Of a stretch of DNA of 19,320 bases, positions 1-7,271 are shown in pieces (the stretch's first letter is position 1; the number at the start of each line of letters is the position of its first letter). A program made the translations under genes and the position numbers. The notes beneath the pieces were generated by a model, which saw only the letters and a list, made by a program, of their open reading frames with translations, made no database searches and was not told the origin of the DNA. Source of the DNA: Chrysochromulina parva (taxonomy: Eukaryota; Haptophyta; Prymnesiales; Chrysochromulinaceae); the NCBI GenBank assembly GCA_002887195.1, contig PJAB01000900.1, positions 1 through 19,320 of the forward strand. Direction: 5' to 3'.

Positions 1-1112
1 GGAGCGAGCTCGCCCGCCGGAGCCGGCGGCAATGTGATCGCCGCGGTGGCCGCCGCGACCTCTGCCGCCGAGCTCGCCGCGCCCGCGGTTACAGCCCCAG
101 CGGCCGCACCCGCCTCGCCGGCTGAGGCGGCTCCGCCTGCCGCAGCCTTCCTGGGACGCTTCTTGCCGAGGAGCTGGCCGGCGGGAGGCCCAAAGGAGAA
201 GCGCGTGGCGCACACGGGGCATGAGGGCAGCTTGTCGTGCGCAAAGACGGCGAGGCACACCGAGCACGCGAAGCCGACTTCGAGCGGCTGCTTCGTCAGG
301 AAGCAGCGCGCGCGCGTCTCCAGCTCTCCCTGCGGCGGTGCGCTCAGCAGCTGGCGCTCGTACCGATCGGGCAGGCAGCTCGTGAGCAGGTACTGAGCGA
401 GCGCTCGCTGCGCGGGCGTGCCGCTGCGCGCGTGCAGGTACAGCCCGCCCGTCAGGTGCGCCGCCTGCTGCAGCAGCATCGAGTGCGAGGCGGAACCGAG
501 CAGCACGGCATCTATCAGCACGCCGAGCTTCTGCGCTGCGAAGATCGAGTTCATCGTGGCAAGGTGCTGAGCCGCCGAGTCAGCCGTAGCGTGCAGCACT
601 AGAATCCGTGGCTGGACGCGCGGATGCGCACGCGTGGCGCGGTGCAGCCGGCACAGTGCCGCCGCGAGTGCCGCCGAGAGGAGCGGCGCGTCCTCTTCCG
701 AGCTGGATGCTTCAGCATAAGACGAGGACGCGAGCTGCGCCACGCCTCGAGCCACGGCCGCACGCAGGCCATGTGGGTCGCTCATGGCCACCACCACGTC
801 TGGGGCGGCCTCTGGCGGCGGCCACAGCACCTCGACTGCCGTCGCATTGCTCGCGAGCACCGTGAGCTGGTTGGTTGCCGAAAGTAGCTGGTAGGCGTTG
901 AGGAAGACGAGCATCTGCTCGAGCACTGCGCCGAGCGCTTCGGGTTCCTCCCATGATGGGCTGCAGTCCACGATTACTGCAAGCACCGATCTGTCATCCT
1001 CTGTGGGCTCGCGCATGCGCGACGGTGGCGAGCGAGGACCTCCGCCTCGCGCGCCGAAGGAGGGGCCACGAAGATCGCCTCGAAGGAGTTTCGGAGGTGT
1101 GAATTGGCTCAT
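1..1112 (-). CDS. TFB4: TFIIH subunit Tfb4/p34 (3' end cut by window edge)
   Basis: This reading frame starts at ATG 1112 and stays open to base 1, giving about 370 residues with no stop, so the 3' end lies outside the window. Residues 41-245 match the von Willebrand A-like fold of Tfb4/p34 (GTF2H3): a hydrophobic strand with VIVDCSP, then NAYQLLSATNQLTVLAS and ILVLHATADS. A zinc-finger module follows, with Cys270, the pair CSVC (283-286) and the pair CPVC (298-301), as in the C-terminal C4 finger of Tfb4. In known systems Tfb4 pairs with p44/Ssl1 in the TFIIH core, which acts in RNA polymerase II initiation and nucleotide excision repair in the nucleus. After residue 312 comes a basic KKRPRK patch and a long Ala-rich tail that is not typical of the family and may be a clade-specific extension. 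No introns are needed. The identification rests on vWA plus finger order and is strong. Confidence 0.88.
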   Translation of the reverse strand, partial: MSQFTPPKLLRGDLRGPSFGARGGGPRSPPSRMREPTEDDRSVLAVIVDCSPSWEEPEALGAVLEQMLVFLNAYQLLSATNQLTVLASNATAVEVLWPPPEAAPDVVVAMSDPHGLRAAVARGVAQLASSSYAEASSSEEDAPLLSAALAAALCRLHRATRAHPRVQPRILVLHATADSAAQHLATMNSIFAAQKLGVLIDAVLLGSASHSMLLQQAAHLTGGLYLHARSGTPAQRALAQYLLTSCLPDRYERQLLSAPPQGELETRARCFLTKQPLEVGFACSVCLAVFAHDKLPSCPVCATRFSFGPPAGQLLGKKRPRKAAAGGAASAGEAGAAAGAVTAGAASSAAEVAAATAAITLPPAPAGELA

Positions 1113-1264
1113 GTGATACTGTGAACAACTCTGGCCGTTTGCTCGTAGCCACATTATTTTACAGGTTCTGTTTTTTTCACGCCGACATCACGCGGGCGGT
1201 ATTTAACTAGCCTTTTGGAAACTCGACACGTTGACACTCGACAGTCTCTACGCTGCACGCTCAC
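1113..1264 (-). promoter_or_regulatory. spacer upstream of TFB4, putative promoter
   Basis: This 152-nt spacer separates the stop of the coiled-coil gene from the TFB4 start; both genes are on the minus strand. It is A/T-richer than its flanks. On the minus strand it contains TTAAATA near 1200, about 90 nt upstream of the TFB4 ATG, and a TGTAAAATAATG stretch near 1155. Either could serve as a core promoter element or a 3' processing signal for the upstream gene. The function is inferred from position only. Confidence 0.3.
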
Positions 1265-2596
1265 TCACCGCCACGATGAATTGTAAACGATGATGGGCGG
1301 CTCCGCCAGCTGTCGATCCTGTGGTGGGTGTGGCCACGCAATGAGCGGCGGCATCGGCGGCGGCACCCACGCAACAGGTGGCGGCACGGCCACAGGATCC
1401 TTGTGCACCACCTCGACTGTGCCGGTGGGCCGCACCTGCCCTCCCAGGTCCAACCCTCCCCGAACCCAAAGATGGGATTGCTCCGATTGCTGAGGCGGCG
1501 GCTGCCGCCTTTGCTGCTCCAAACGGAGTGAGTGGATGAGCTGCTTCTGGTCGAGGGCGTGCACGTGCGCTCGCCGCTGCTGATCGCGCAGCACGGCGTT
1601 CTCGCGCCGCGTGGATTCCACTTGCGCGCGCCACTTGAGAAGCAACCGATGTGTCTCCGCGTCCATCGAACCAAGGAGCTCACCCACTGCCGCCTCGAGC
1701 ACCGCCACGCGTGAGCTGCAAGCCGCCTCCGCCTTCTCGACCGCTGCATTGCGAAGCTCGTCCAGCATTCTCCCCAACTCCCCTCCGACGATGCCTCGTA
1801 CGAGCAGAGAGAGCGCGCGTTCCGTCGCCGAGCGACCGCTCGTGTCGTCGAGTTCCGCCGCGGAGACGACCGCCATCGTCTCTGGTGCCGGTGGTGCCGG
1901 TGGTGCTTGCGGTGACACCGGCGGTGACACCGACGGTAATGACGGCGGCACCGATGGCACCGCTGGCGCCGGCGGCACAATCGCCGCTGAAGCACGCATC
2001 GGAGTTGTTGCCTGCTCGACGTGCCGGCGAGTCTCCCGCTGCGCGAGCTCCAACAGGTGCTCCAGATCTGCAACCTGGCCGCGCAGCGTGTTTGCGCGCT
2101 GCTCCTGCCGCGCGCGCTCCGCATCGGCGAGTTGGCGCGCCTGCTTCTCTGCGGCAAGTTCGCCCTCGGCACGCTCACGAGCGCGGCGCTCGGAGCCCAG
2201 CTCCTTCTCAGCAATGTCGCGGGCTTGCTGCACGTAGCTAAGCTCTAAGGCCATGCGCCGCTTCTCGCTCCTCTCGGCCTCGATCTCAGCCACGTGACGG
2301 CGTCGATGCTCATCGTCGAGTGCGAGCGATTCAGTGCGCTCATCGATCTGCCGCTGCAAAAGATCGCACTTGGCCGCAAGAGCCGCCGCCTCGGAACGCG
2401 CGGCCGCAACCTCGGAACGGGCTGTCGTCCCGGCCCCTGCGGCCTCTGCCTTCACTAGCGCAGCGACGGCGGTCGCTGAAGCAACTTGCTCCCGCAGCTT
2501 GCTCACCTCGTCGAGAAGCTCACCGGCGCGCCGAAACCACATGTCAGCACGGGTTTCGGATTCAGTCGCATCGCGGACGGCTCTCATGAGAGACAT
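1265..2596 (-). CDS. coiled-coil protein of unknown function
   Basis: An intact 443-codon frame starts at ATG 2596 (MSLMRAV). I do not recognise the family. Residues 8-195 are rich in Ala, Glu, Arg and Gln with heptad-like spacing, for example LLDEVSKLREQVASA, KCDLLQRQIDERTESLA and LADAERARQEQR, so a long coiled coil is likely. Residues 207-238 are a Pro/Ser/Val linker made of short PPx repeats. A second helical segment spans 255-365 (LVRGIVGGELGRMLDELRNA, LLLKWRAQVESTRRENAVL), and a Pro-rich tail follows (PPPVAWVPPPMPP). There is no signal peptide or membrane segment, so a cytosolic or nuclear structural protein is plausible. The stop overlaps a consensus-like donor (GGTGAGT at about 1264-1270 on the minus strand), so a further 3' exon cannot be fully excluded. 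The start is 12-nt identical to that of the gamma-CA-like gene. Confidence 0.6.
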   Translation of the reverse strand: MSLMRAVRDATESETRADMWFRRAGELLDEVSKLREQVASATAVAALVKAEAAGAGTTARSEVAAARSEAAALAAKCDLLQRQIDERTESLALDDEHRRRHVAEIEAERSEKRRMALELSYVQQARDIAEKELGSERRARERAEGELAAEKQARQLADAERARQEQRANTLRGQVADLEHLLELAQRETRRHVEQATTPMRASAAIVPPAPAVPSVPPSLPSVSPPVSPQAPPAPPAPETMAVVSAAELDDTSGRSATERALSLLVRGIVGGELGRMLDELRNAAVEKAEAACSSRVAVLEAAVGELLGSMDAETHRLLLKWRAQVESTRRENAVLRDQQRRAHVHALDQKQLIHSLRLEQQRRQPPPQQSEQSHLWVRGGLDLGGQVRPTGTVEVVHKDPVAVPPPVAWVPPPMPPLIAWPHPPQDRQLAEPPIIVYNSSWR

Positions 2597-2845
2597 GTTG
2601 GAGATGAAGAAGCCATTTTTAAAAGGAGTGCCCGGGACGACGCGCTCTCAGTCGCGTCGGGATTCGCGATGCTCAATTTCGGAGTATTCTTACCGTGATC
2701 ACAACTCTGAAAACTCGCATGCACAACACACGTTTCAGGCAGGATTGTGACGGATTTCAAACACGCGCGCGCGCGCCAGCGCCATGTGCCGTCTCAACAC
2801 AGCCGCCAAGCCGCCATACAATAGTACTGTATGATGATACACTTC
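2597..2845 (-). promoter_or_regulatory. spacer with putative promoter of the coiled-coil gene
   Basis: This 249-nt minus-strand spacer lies between the PPR-SMR stop and the coiled-coil gene start. A TTTTAAAAA run sits around 2616-2624, only about 20-30 nt before the ATG; if it is a TATA box the 5' UTR would be very short, so its role is doubtful. An alternating CG run lies at about 2764-2777. No coding signal was seen. Confidence 0.25.
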
Positions 2846-3931
2846 TCATGCTCTCGCACTCGGCACGTTGATGCAGTAGGTCTCAAACGGGCGCGAGTCC
2901 ACGAGCCAGCGGAAGAGCTCGTGCACGGGCACGACGAGGCAGCCGTCGTTCTCTAATAAGCGGCAGCCATCGCGGTCGCAGTGCAGGCTCGTCTGCTTCT
3001 CGTACGGCAACGGCGGTGAGAGCTCCTTGGCGAGGAGCCTCTCGATGCGCGGCAGCAGAGTGGGCACAGAGCCCTCGACGGTGTGCTTGCCCCATCCAGT
3101 GATGATCTTGAGGTCGGCGGGCAAAAAGTTGCCGACCTCATGCTGGAGCACGTAGCGCACGGCGGAGACCGCCGTCGCTTGCGAGAACATATGCAGATCC
3201 AGCGAGAACGGCTCGCCCGCATGCCAGTGAGTAAAGACCTTGTCCTGCACACCGAGTGCGTAGATCTCGACCGCCTTGGCCGCCTCACCCGCGTCGTCGC
3301 ACGCGCCGATGACCTGCGAGTAGAGGCCGACCGTGCCGCGCATGGAGTGCCCGCGCTCGCGCACCCGGTTGAGCAGCGAGATCGCACGCGCCCACTCACC
3401 ACCCGCGCGGCACGCGCGCGCCGCCTCAGTGTACGGCGCCAGGTCCGTCGCGTCGCCCGCATCCTCGAGCTCGCGCAGGAGCTTGAGGGCGTCACGCCAC
3501 TCGCCGGCGTCTGCGCACGCGCCGATCGCTGTGACGAATAGCTCCACCAGCGGCGGCTCCTCGTCGCCGCCCTCTGCGGCGTTCCTGCTGCTGCTACTGC
3601 TGCTGTGGTTGTCACTGCTGCCGATGCTGCTGCTTCGCAAACTGAGCGCTGAGAGCGCCAGTTGGCTCACCGCCTCATGACCGCCAGTGGACACCGCGAG
3701 CTGCGCTCGCTCGAGCCAATCTTCTCGCCTCAGGTGGTGCGGCGCCTCGTCGCCTGCTGCGTGCAAGCTCATGACGGGGGCGGCTGCGGAGCAGAGCATG
3801 CCCGGCGCAGAGGACCGTGGCACGGTGCAAACCGCGACAAGAGCCGGCGTCGGGTGAACCGCGAAGGGGCGAACCGGCTGGAGGCTCACCGCCAGCGCGG
3901 CCGCCATCGTCAACAGCAACAGTGGCACCAT
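2846..3931 (-). CDS. PPR-SMR protein, probably organelle-targeted
   Basis: The frame starts at ATG 3931 and encodes 361 residues. Residues 1-18 form a hydrophobic leader (PLLLLTMAAALAVSL), followed by an acidic-poor Ala/Pro/Ser stretch with a Phe at 23, which fits a bipartite signal-plus-transit peptide for a secondary plastid. A Ser-rich linker at 95-118 is encoded by CTG/GCT triplets. Three helical-hairpin PPR-type repeats lie at about 128-162, 163-199 and 200-234, each with the A-hairpin-LL pattern (GACADAGEWRDALKLLREL, CRAGGEWARAISLLNRV). The C-terminal part is an SMR domain with LDLHMFS at 244-250 and TGWGKHT at 278-284. Those are the two motifs expected of SMR (LDxH and TGxG). PPR-SMR proteins of the GUN1/pTAC2/SVR7 kind act in plastid gene expression or RNA metabolism; which role applies here is unknown. 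Only three PPR units is short for the family. The gene is divergent from holocytochrome c synthase. Confidence 0.82.
   Translation of the reverse strand: MVPLLLLTMAAALAVSLQPVRPFAVHPTPALVAVCTVPRSSAPGMLCSAAAPVMSLHAAGDEAPHHLRREDWLERAQLAVSTGGHEAVSQLALSALSLRSSSIGSSDNHSSSSSSRNAAEGGDEEPPLVELFVTAIGACADAGEWRDALKLLRELEDAGDATDLAPYTEAARACRAGGEWARAISLLNRVRERGHSMRGTVGLYSQVIGACDDAGEAAKAVEIYALGVQDKVFTHWHAGEPFSLDLHMFSQATAVSAVRYVLQHEVGNFLPADLKIITGWGKHTVEGSVPTLLPRIERLLAKELSPPLPYEKQTSLHCDRDGCRLLENDGCLVVPVHELFRWLVDSRPFETYCINVPSARA
3585..3640. repeat. CTG-type trinucleotide-rich tract
   Basis: The plus strand is dominated by CTG/CTA/TTG/CCG triplets here. In the PPR-SMR frame on the minus strand it encodes the Ser-rich linker around residues 97-116. 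It is imperfect, so it may be old or under selection for serine rather than an active microsatellite. Confidence 0.55.
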
Positions 3932-4370
3932 GAAGAAGTGTCACCGGAGATGGCTGGAGACGGCCGCGGAGACTTGCGGAGATTCCCAATTACGTCTTCG
4001 AATACATGTATCACGCTCTCATGTGCCTGGGCTTCAATAGCCTGATACTAGGCTTGTCTCGGAGGATTCCACGTCTTCTCGTCCACGACGTGTCCTCCGA
4101 ACCTGCGTCAGGACGATCTTCGTCCAGGAGTACGCGGACACTCCACAAGGCCCGACCCACCATTACCTACGCCCTCTGAATTCTCCGTGACCGCTCGCCT
4201 CTCCCATTGGCTCGCGCGTCCCCACCGGATGGCCACAGCACCTCGCCCCCTGTCAGCGGGGTGGCTCTTCCCGGAGCCGAGCCTCCCCGTTCGAGGGTGG
4301 CATGCACTCTCTTCTCTTACTCACTTGCATGGCGCACGGGTGGACGTGTGTGTGTCGCAGGCGATTCCCG
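3932..4370. promoter_or_regulatory. divergent intergenic region between PPR-SMR and HCCS genes
   Basis: About 440 nt separate two divergently transcribed organelle-related genes, so the stretch probably holds both promoters. It contains an interrupted inverted repeat at 4059-4100 and a CCAAT-type element in reverse orientation (ATTGG, 4206-4210). An in-frame ATG at 4302 could lengthen the HCCS protein; just before ATG 4371 the string TGTGTGTCGCAG resembles a 3' splice site, so a 5' UTR intron is possible. These roles are inferred from position. Confidence 0.35.
4059..4100. repeat. interrupted inverted repeat
   Basis: The left arm is TCGGAGGA (4059-4066), then 4 nt, then ACGTC (4071-4075). 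The right arm is GACGT (4087-4091), one nt, then TCCTCCGA (4093-4100). All 13 arm positions pair, with an asymmetric internal loop and an 11-nt apical spacer. It could be a dimeric factor site or a hairpin in a 5' UTR. Confidence 0.6.
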
Positions 4371-5252
4371 ATGGTAGCCTCTCAGACGTGTCCAGTCAAG
4401 GACTCGCCATCCGTCGCGAGCGGATGTCCGGTGGCTCCCGCAACTGCAGCAAACGGCACCGCCAGCCTGACGAGCGCCACCGCCTCGGGATGCGGCGCCG
4501 GCGGCGGCGGCGGCAGCAGCAGCAACACTGCTGGGGCCCCCGTGGCGAGCCGCTGCCCGGTGCAGCGGCGCGGAGTCGACGCCGGCGCCGGCGCCGACGT
4601 GCTCAACCCGGCGAACGCCATGCCGGTGACGCCCAACCAGCAGCCAGCGCCTGGCCAGCGCGCACCGCTCTCGACCCACCGCGTCACCTCGACGATCCCA
4701 AGCGCGGAGCGCACGGAACCGCGCTGGGTGTACCCGTCCGAACAGATGTTCTTCAACGCCATGCGCCGCAAGGGGTACGACCCGCGTGAAGAGGAGATGG
4801 GGATGGTCGTGGCCATCCATAACTCGGTCAACGAGCGCACGTGGGTGCAGGTGCTCGAGTACGAGGGCACGCTGTACCCTGAATGCGTCGACACGCTCCA
4901 GCTCGTGCGCTTCGTCGGCAAGCCCGACGAGCCCACCCTTAAGGCGCGCGCCCGCGCCCTCACCGGGTACGCCAAGCCCTTCGACCGGCACGACTGGGTG
5001 CTTTCGCGCTGTGGAAAGGAGGTCACGTACCTCATCGACTTTTACAACGGCACGCCGACGCCTCTGAAGCCGGTGGCGATGCACATCGACGCGCGCCCCG
5101 CCGCCGACGACCTGCAGAGCGCGTGGGATCGCGCTCGCATGCCCTTCGTGCGTTTTTGGCGATCGGTCCGCCCGCAGCAGGCCGCCGCTGCAGCGACGGC
5201 CGCCGCTGCGTACCCCGCCGGAGGAGCCGCCGCCTCGAGCAAGGCGAACTAG
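4371..5252 (+). CDS. HCCS: holocytochrome c synthase (cytochrome c heme lyase)
   Basis: I chose ATG 4371 (MVASQTCPV, 293 residues); an in-frame ATG at 4302 would add 23 residues with little resemblance to the family. The enzyme attaches heme covalently to the CXXCH of apocytochrome c in the mitochondrial intermembrane space (System III). Conserved family blocks are visible: WVYPSEQMFFNAMRRKGYD from 119, VAIHNSVNERTW around 147-158 with the His (150) matching the essential heme-ligand His of human HCCS, VRFVGKPDEP near 179, then DRHDWVLSRCG near 206 and YLIDFYNG near 220. Three Cys-Pro motifs of the heme-regulatory type (CPV at residues 7, 19 and 62) lie in the N-terminal Gly/Ser-rich region, one or two more than is usual there in my recollection. 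An Ala-rich tail follows residue 270. Family assignment is very secure. Confidence 0.93.
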   Translation: MVASQTCPVKDSPSVASGCPVAPATAANGTASLTSATASGCGAGGGGGSSSNTAGAPVASRCPVQRRGVDAGAGADVLNPANAMPVTPNQQPAPGQRAPLSTHRVTSTIPSAERTEPRWVYPSEQMFFNAMRRKGYDPREEEMGMVVAIHNSVNERTWVQVLEYEGTLYPECVDTLQLVRFVGKPDEPTLKARARALTGYAKPFDRHDWVLSRCGKEVTYLIDFYNGTPTPLKPVAMHIDARPAADDLQSAWDRARMPFVRFWRSVRPQQAAAAATAAAAYPAGGAAASSKAN

Positions 5253-5743
5253 AGGAGGCGCTAGCGCGCCAGAGACCATTAGAGGAGGCACATCGGACCG
5301 CGTGTATTCGACGATGCGTCCGTGTGTGTATCTGTATGGAGGGCCCTACATGTAGATGCCTGTGCCCGCGCGCAATGCGTGGAAATCGAGTCACAACATG
5401 TGTCTTTATTATCACACGTACTGTGATTTTCTTACTCCCCGGGTTCGCGGTGTTTAACCTTAACCTGGGGTCCGGGTCCAGACATCATGCCAGACATGTG
5501 ACCGTTACCAGATCTAGGCGTACTCGCGTACACAATTGCGCGTACAAGCACAGAAGTCAAGTAACGAGTACCAGTCACATGCGAGTACTCAGTACTTGTG
5601 TTGACCGAGGGGTGAAAAAACATCCTTTGAGACTGCGACGGTGTGCATGGGTGGGGTTAGCCATTTGCGCGGGGGACCGCGACGAAACTGACTGCCAAAC
5701 CGAATCACGATCCTTGAGTTCTTGCGCGAGCCACCACTCCACG
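5253..5743 (+). promoter_or_regulatory. spacer upstream of the 420-residue gene, GTAC-rich
   Basis: This 490-nt stretch follows the HCCS stop and precedes ATG 5744. It holds six GTAC tetramers between 5520 and 5595, including the palindrome GAGTACTC (5583-5590). The reading frame of the downstream gene is open through the whole spacer with in-frame ATGs (for example 5336), but the encoded composition (Arg/Cys/His-rich, not Ala-rich) looks non-coding. It probably contains the HCCS 3' UTR and the next promoter. Confidence 0.4.
5520..5595. promoter_or_regulatory. cluster of six GTAC motifs
   Basis: GTAC occurs at 5520, 5528, 5542, 5568, 5585 and 5592. Two are in the direct repeat GCGTAC, and the last two flank the GAGTACTC palindrome. 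GTAC is the core bound by SBP-domain factors such as CRR1 in green algae, but those factors are known from the green lineage, so any link here is speculative. Confidence 0.3.
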
Positions 5744-7006
5744 ATGCTCAAGGATGAGGCTGGAAGAGAGGTTCAGGTGCACATGCCGCTCCTCTTGTGG
5801 TTAGTCAACAACTGGCTCATGGTCGAGCCGCTCCTGAAGGAAGTCACCTCGCGCAAACTGGATGCAAAGCACGACACAATACTGCTTGATGTACGGACAA
5901 GGAGAGGCGTAGAACTGGCTACGCTTGACCCGAGGCACGTGTTTGCGGAAGCGCGCACGATCGAGCTGACAGCGATTCGGGGGACTCTGTCAGAGCATCC
6001 CTTCCTCTACGATGGCAAATGGACAAAGGGCGTTGTCGTTCACATCAAACAGGCAGTGAAAACCACCAAAGGCGCAAAGGGACCATGCTGCTTGTTTGCT
6101 TACGGCGACTCGTGCGTGCACGCCCCGGATCAGGACGATCCTAAAGCCGACTTTTACATGAGCATCGCGTCACACTTTGCGGACGACCTCCGAGCAATCG
6201 CTGAGAAAAATCTCACGCCAGCATTGAGAGCGCACCAGCAACGGGCCCTCCTGGAGCAGGGGACGAGCTTCCAGCCACTGCTCCCTGCCGCAAAGCCTAC
6301 TCCGACCGCTCCGCCCGCTGCCCCGCCCCCCGGCTTGCCCGCCGTCGGCACGGCCCGTAGGCGGCCACCCGCCAAACTGTCCCCCGCAGAACCGCGAGCT
6401 GCGCCGTTACCAGCGGCAGCATCCTCGCTGCTCGCGGCGTCGCCACATCTCATCGGCTTGGAGCCACCCGCCCCACTGCCGCCGGCCGCATCGCTGCCAA
6501 CGCCGCCAGCCGCAGCGCTGCCCGTTGCATCGCCGTCCGCGACAGCGCCCGCTACAGCGCCCAAATCAGCGACCGCTACAGCGCCCGCGACCGCGCCCGC
6601 TACAGCGCCCATAGCAGCGCCCGCGACAGCGCCCGCTACAGCGCCCATATCAGCGCAGCTCCAAGACGCCGGACCTCTCTCGGCGGCGACGATGCGACCG
6701 GTGCAGGTTGGCGACCGGTGCACCGTCAGCGGCCTTCGGGGGCGGGCGGATCTCAACGGCCGAACGTGCGTGCTCCTCACCTTCTCCGAAGATCGCTGGG
6801 GCATCGAAGTCGAGGGCAGCAAAGAGTGCGTGCGCGTGAAGCTCGCGAATCTGGTGCTCGTCGAAGGTGCGGAGACGCGAAGCATCGAGCTCACGCGAGA
6901 TATCGATCTCGCGGAGCTCCGGGAGCGCACGCGAGAAGCACTGAGCTCTATCCGAGTGGACCTCGCGCCCGCCTGCTCTGTGAGCCAACTGGACAGAGTC
7001 GACTAA
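5744..7006 (+). CDS. unknown protein with Ala-Thr-Pro repeat and small C-terminal module
   Basis: I chose ATG 5744 (MLKDEAGREVQVH, 420 residues) because codon and residue composition change there, although the frame is open further upstream. I do not recognise the N-terminal part (about 1-175): it starts with a hydrophobic-aromatic helix (MPLLLWLVNNWLMVEPLL), then mixed alpha/beta sequence with KGPCCLFAYGDSC and ADFYMSIASHFADDL. A Pro/Ala linker covers about 180-315 and includes a TAPA-type repeat (267-301). The module at about 320-374 (VGDRCTVSGLRGRADLNGRTC, then WGIEVEGS and VRVKLANLVLV) resembles the small SH3-like beta-barrel segment with a LNG motif that is widespread in algal and dinoflagellate proteins; its function is not settled. 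The tail at 376-410 is helical. No signal peptide is evident. Confidence 0.62.
   Translation: MLKDEAGREVQVHMPLLLWLVNNWLMVEPLLKEVTSRKLDAKHDTILLDVRTRRGVELATLDPRHVFAEARTIELTAIRGTLSEHPFLYDGKWTKGVVVHIKQAVKTTKGAKGPCCLFAYGDSCVHAPDQDDPKADFYMSIASHFADDLRAIAEKNLTPALRAHQQRALLEQGTSFQPLLPAAKPTPTAPPAAPPPGLPAVGTARRRPPAKLSPAEPRAAPLPAAASSLLAASPHLIGLEPPAPLPPAASLPTPPAAALPVASPSATAPATAPKSATATAPATAPATAPIAAPATAPATAPISAQLQDAGPLSAATMRPVQVGDRCTVSGLRGRADLNGRTCVLLTFSEDRWGIEVEGSKECVRVKLANLVLVEGAETRSIELTRDIDLAELRERTREALSSIRVDLAPACSVSQLDRVD
6581..6652 (+). repeat. 36-bp tandem duplication inside the Ala-Thr-Pro region
   Basis: Two adjacent 36-bp copies (6581-6616 and 6617-6652) differ at two positions. They lie in a longer array of 12-bp-like units built on ACAGCGCCCGCT that starts near 6540. 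Each unit encodes Thr-Ala-Pro-Ala, so the array keeps the frame and changes linker length only. Confidence 0.75.
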
Positions 7007-7271
7007 GCACTGCGTCGTCAACGCACACATTCACAGAGAGCGCTGGTTTTTGCAGGCTCCCGTCTACGGAAGCTGCACGCTCCACATGCCTGCGGAGAAG
7101 GCAGATTCCACGAGGTCCTTTCGAGGACCTGATTATTGACGACTTTACATATGCGGAGATTTAAAGCACGACGTAGAGCTTAATTTGAGACTAAACTTTC
7201 CGAAGTACTGTTCTGTAGAGCATCCAGAGCTCTCCATCTCCTAATGATCTCCGTCGAAATTGCGCGTCGAA
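7007..7271. other. spacer with 3' hairpin, between two plus-strand genes
   Basis: This 265-nt spacer holds a strong short hairpin at 7113-7130 and then A/T-richer DNA leading to ATG 7272. The first half is probably the 3' UTR of the upstream gene and the second half the promoter of the next. No other coding signal was seen. Confidence 0.35.
7113..7130 (+). other. 7-bp hairpin with TTCG tetraloop in a 3' flank
   Basis: AGGTCCT (7113-7119), TTCG (7120-7123) and AGGACCT (7124-7130) form a perfect stem closed by a UUCG loop in RNA. It sits 107 nt after the stop of the upstream gene. UUCG loops are unusually stable, although the best closing pair is C-G and here it is U-A. A 3' UTR processing or stability element is possible. 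Confidence 0.5.

Noticed and set aside
1261..2214. 317-residue Arg-rich minus-strand frame
   Set aside because: It is a shifted reading of the coiled-coil gene with extreme Arg/Ser bias typical of a GC-rich shadow.
5123..5743. Upstream extension of the 420-residue gene, overlapping HCCS
   Set aside because: It begins at GTG inside HCCS, and the encoded sequence is compositionally unlike the protein; it is open by chance in GC-rich DNA, though a start at ATG 5336 cannot be ruled out.
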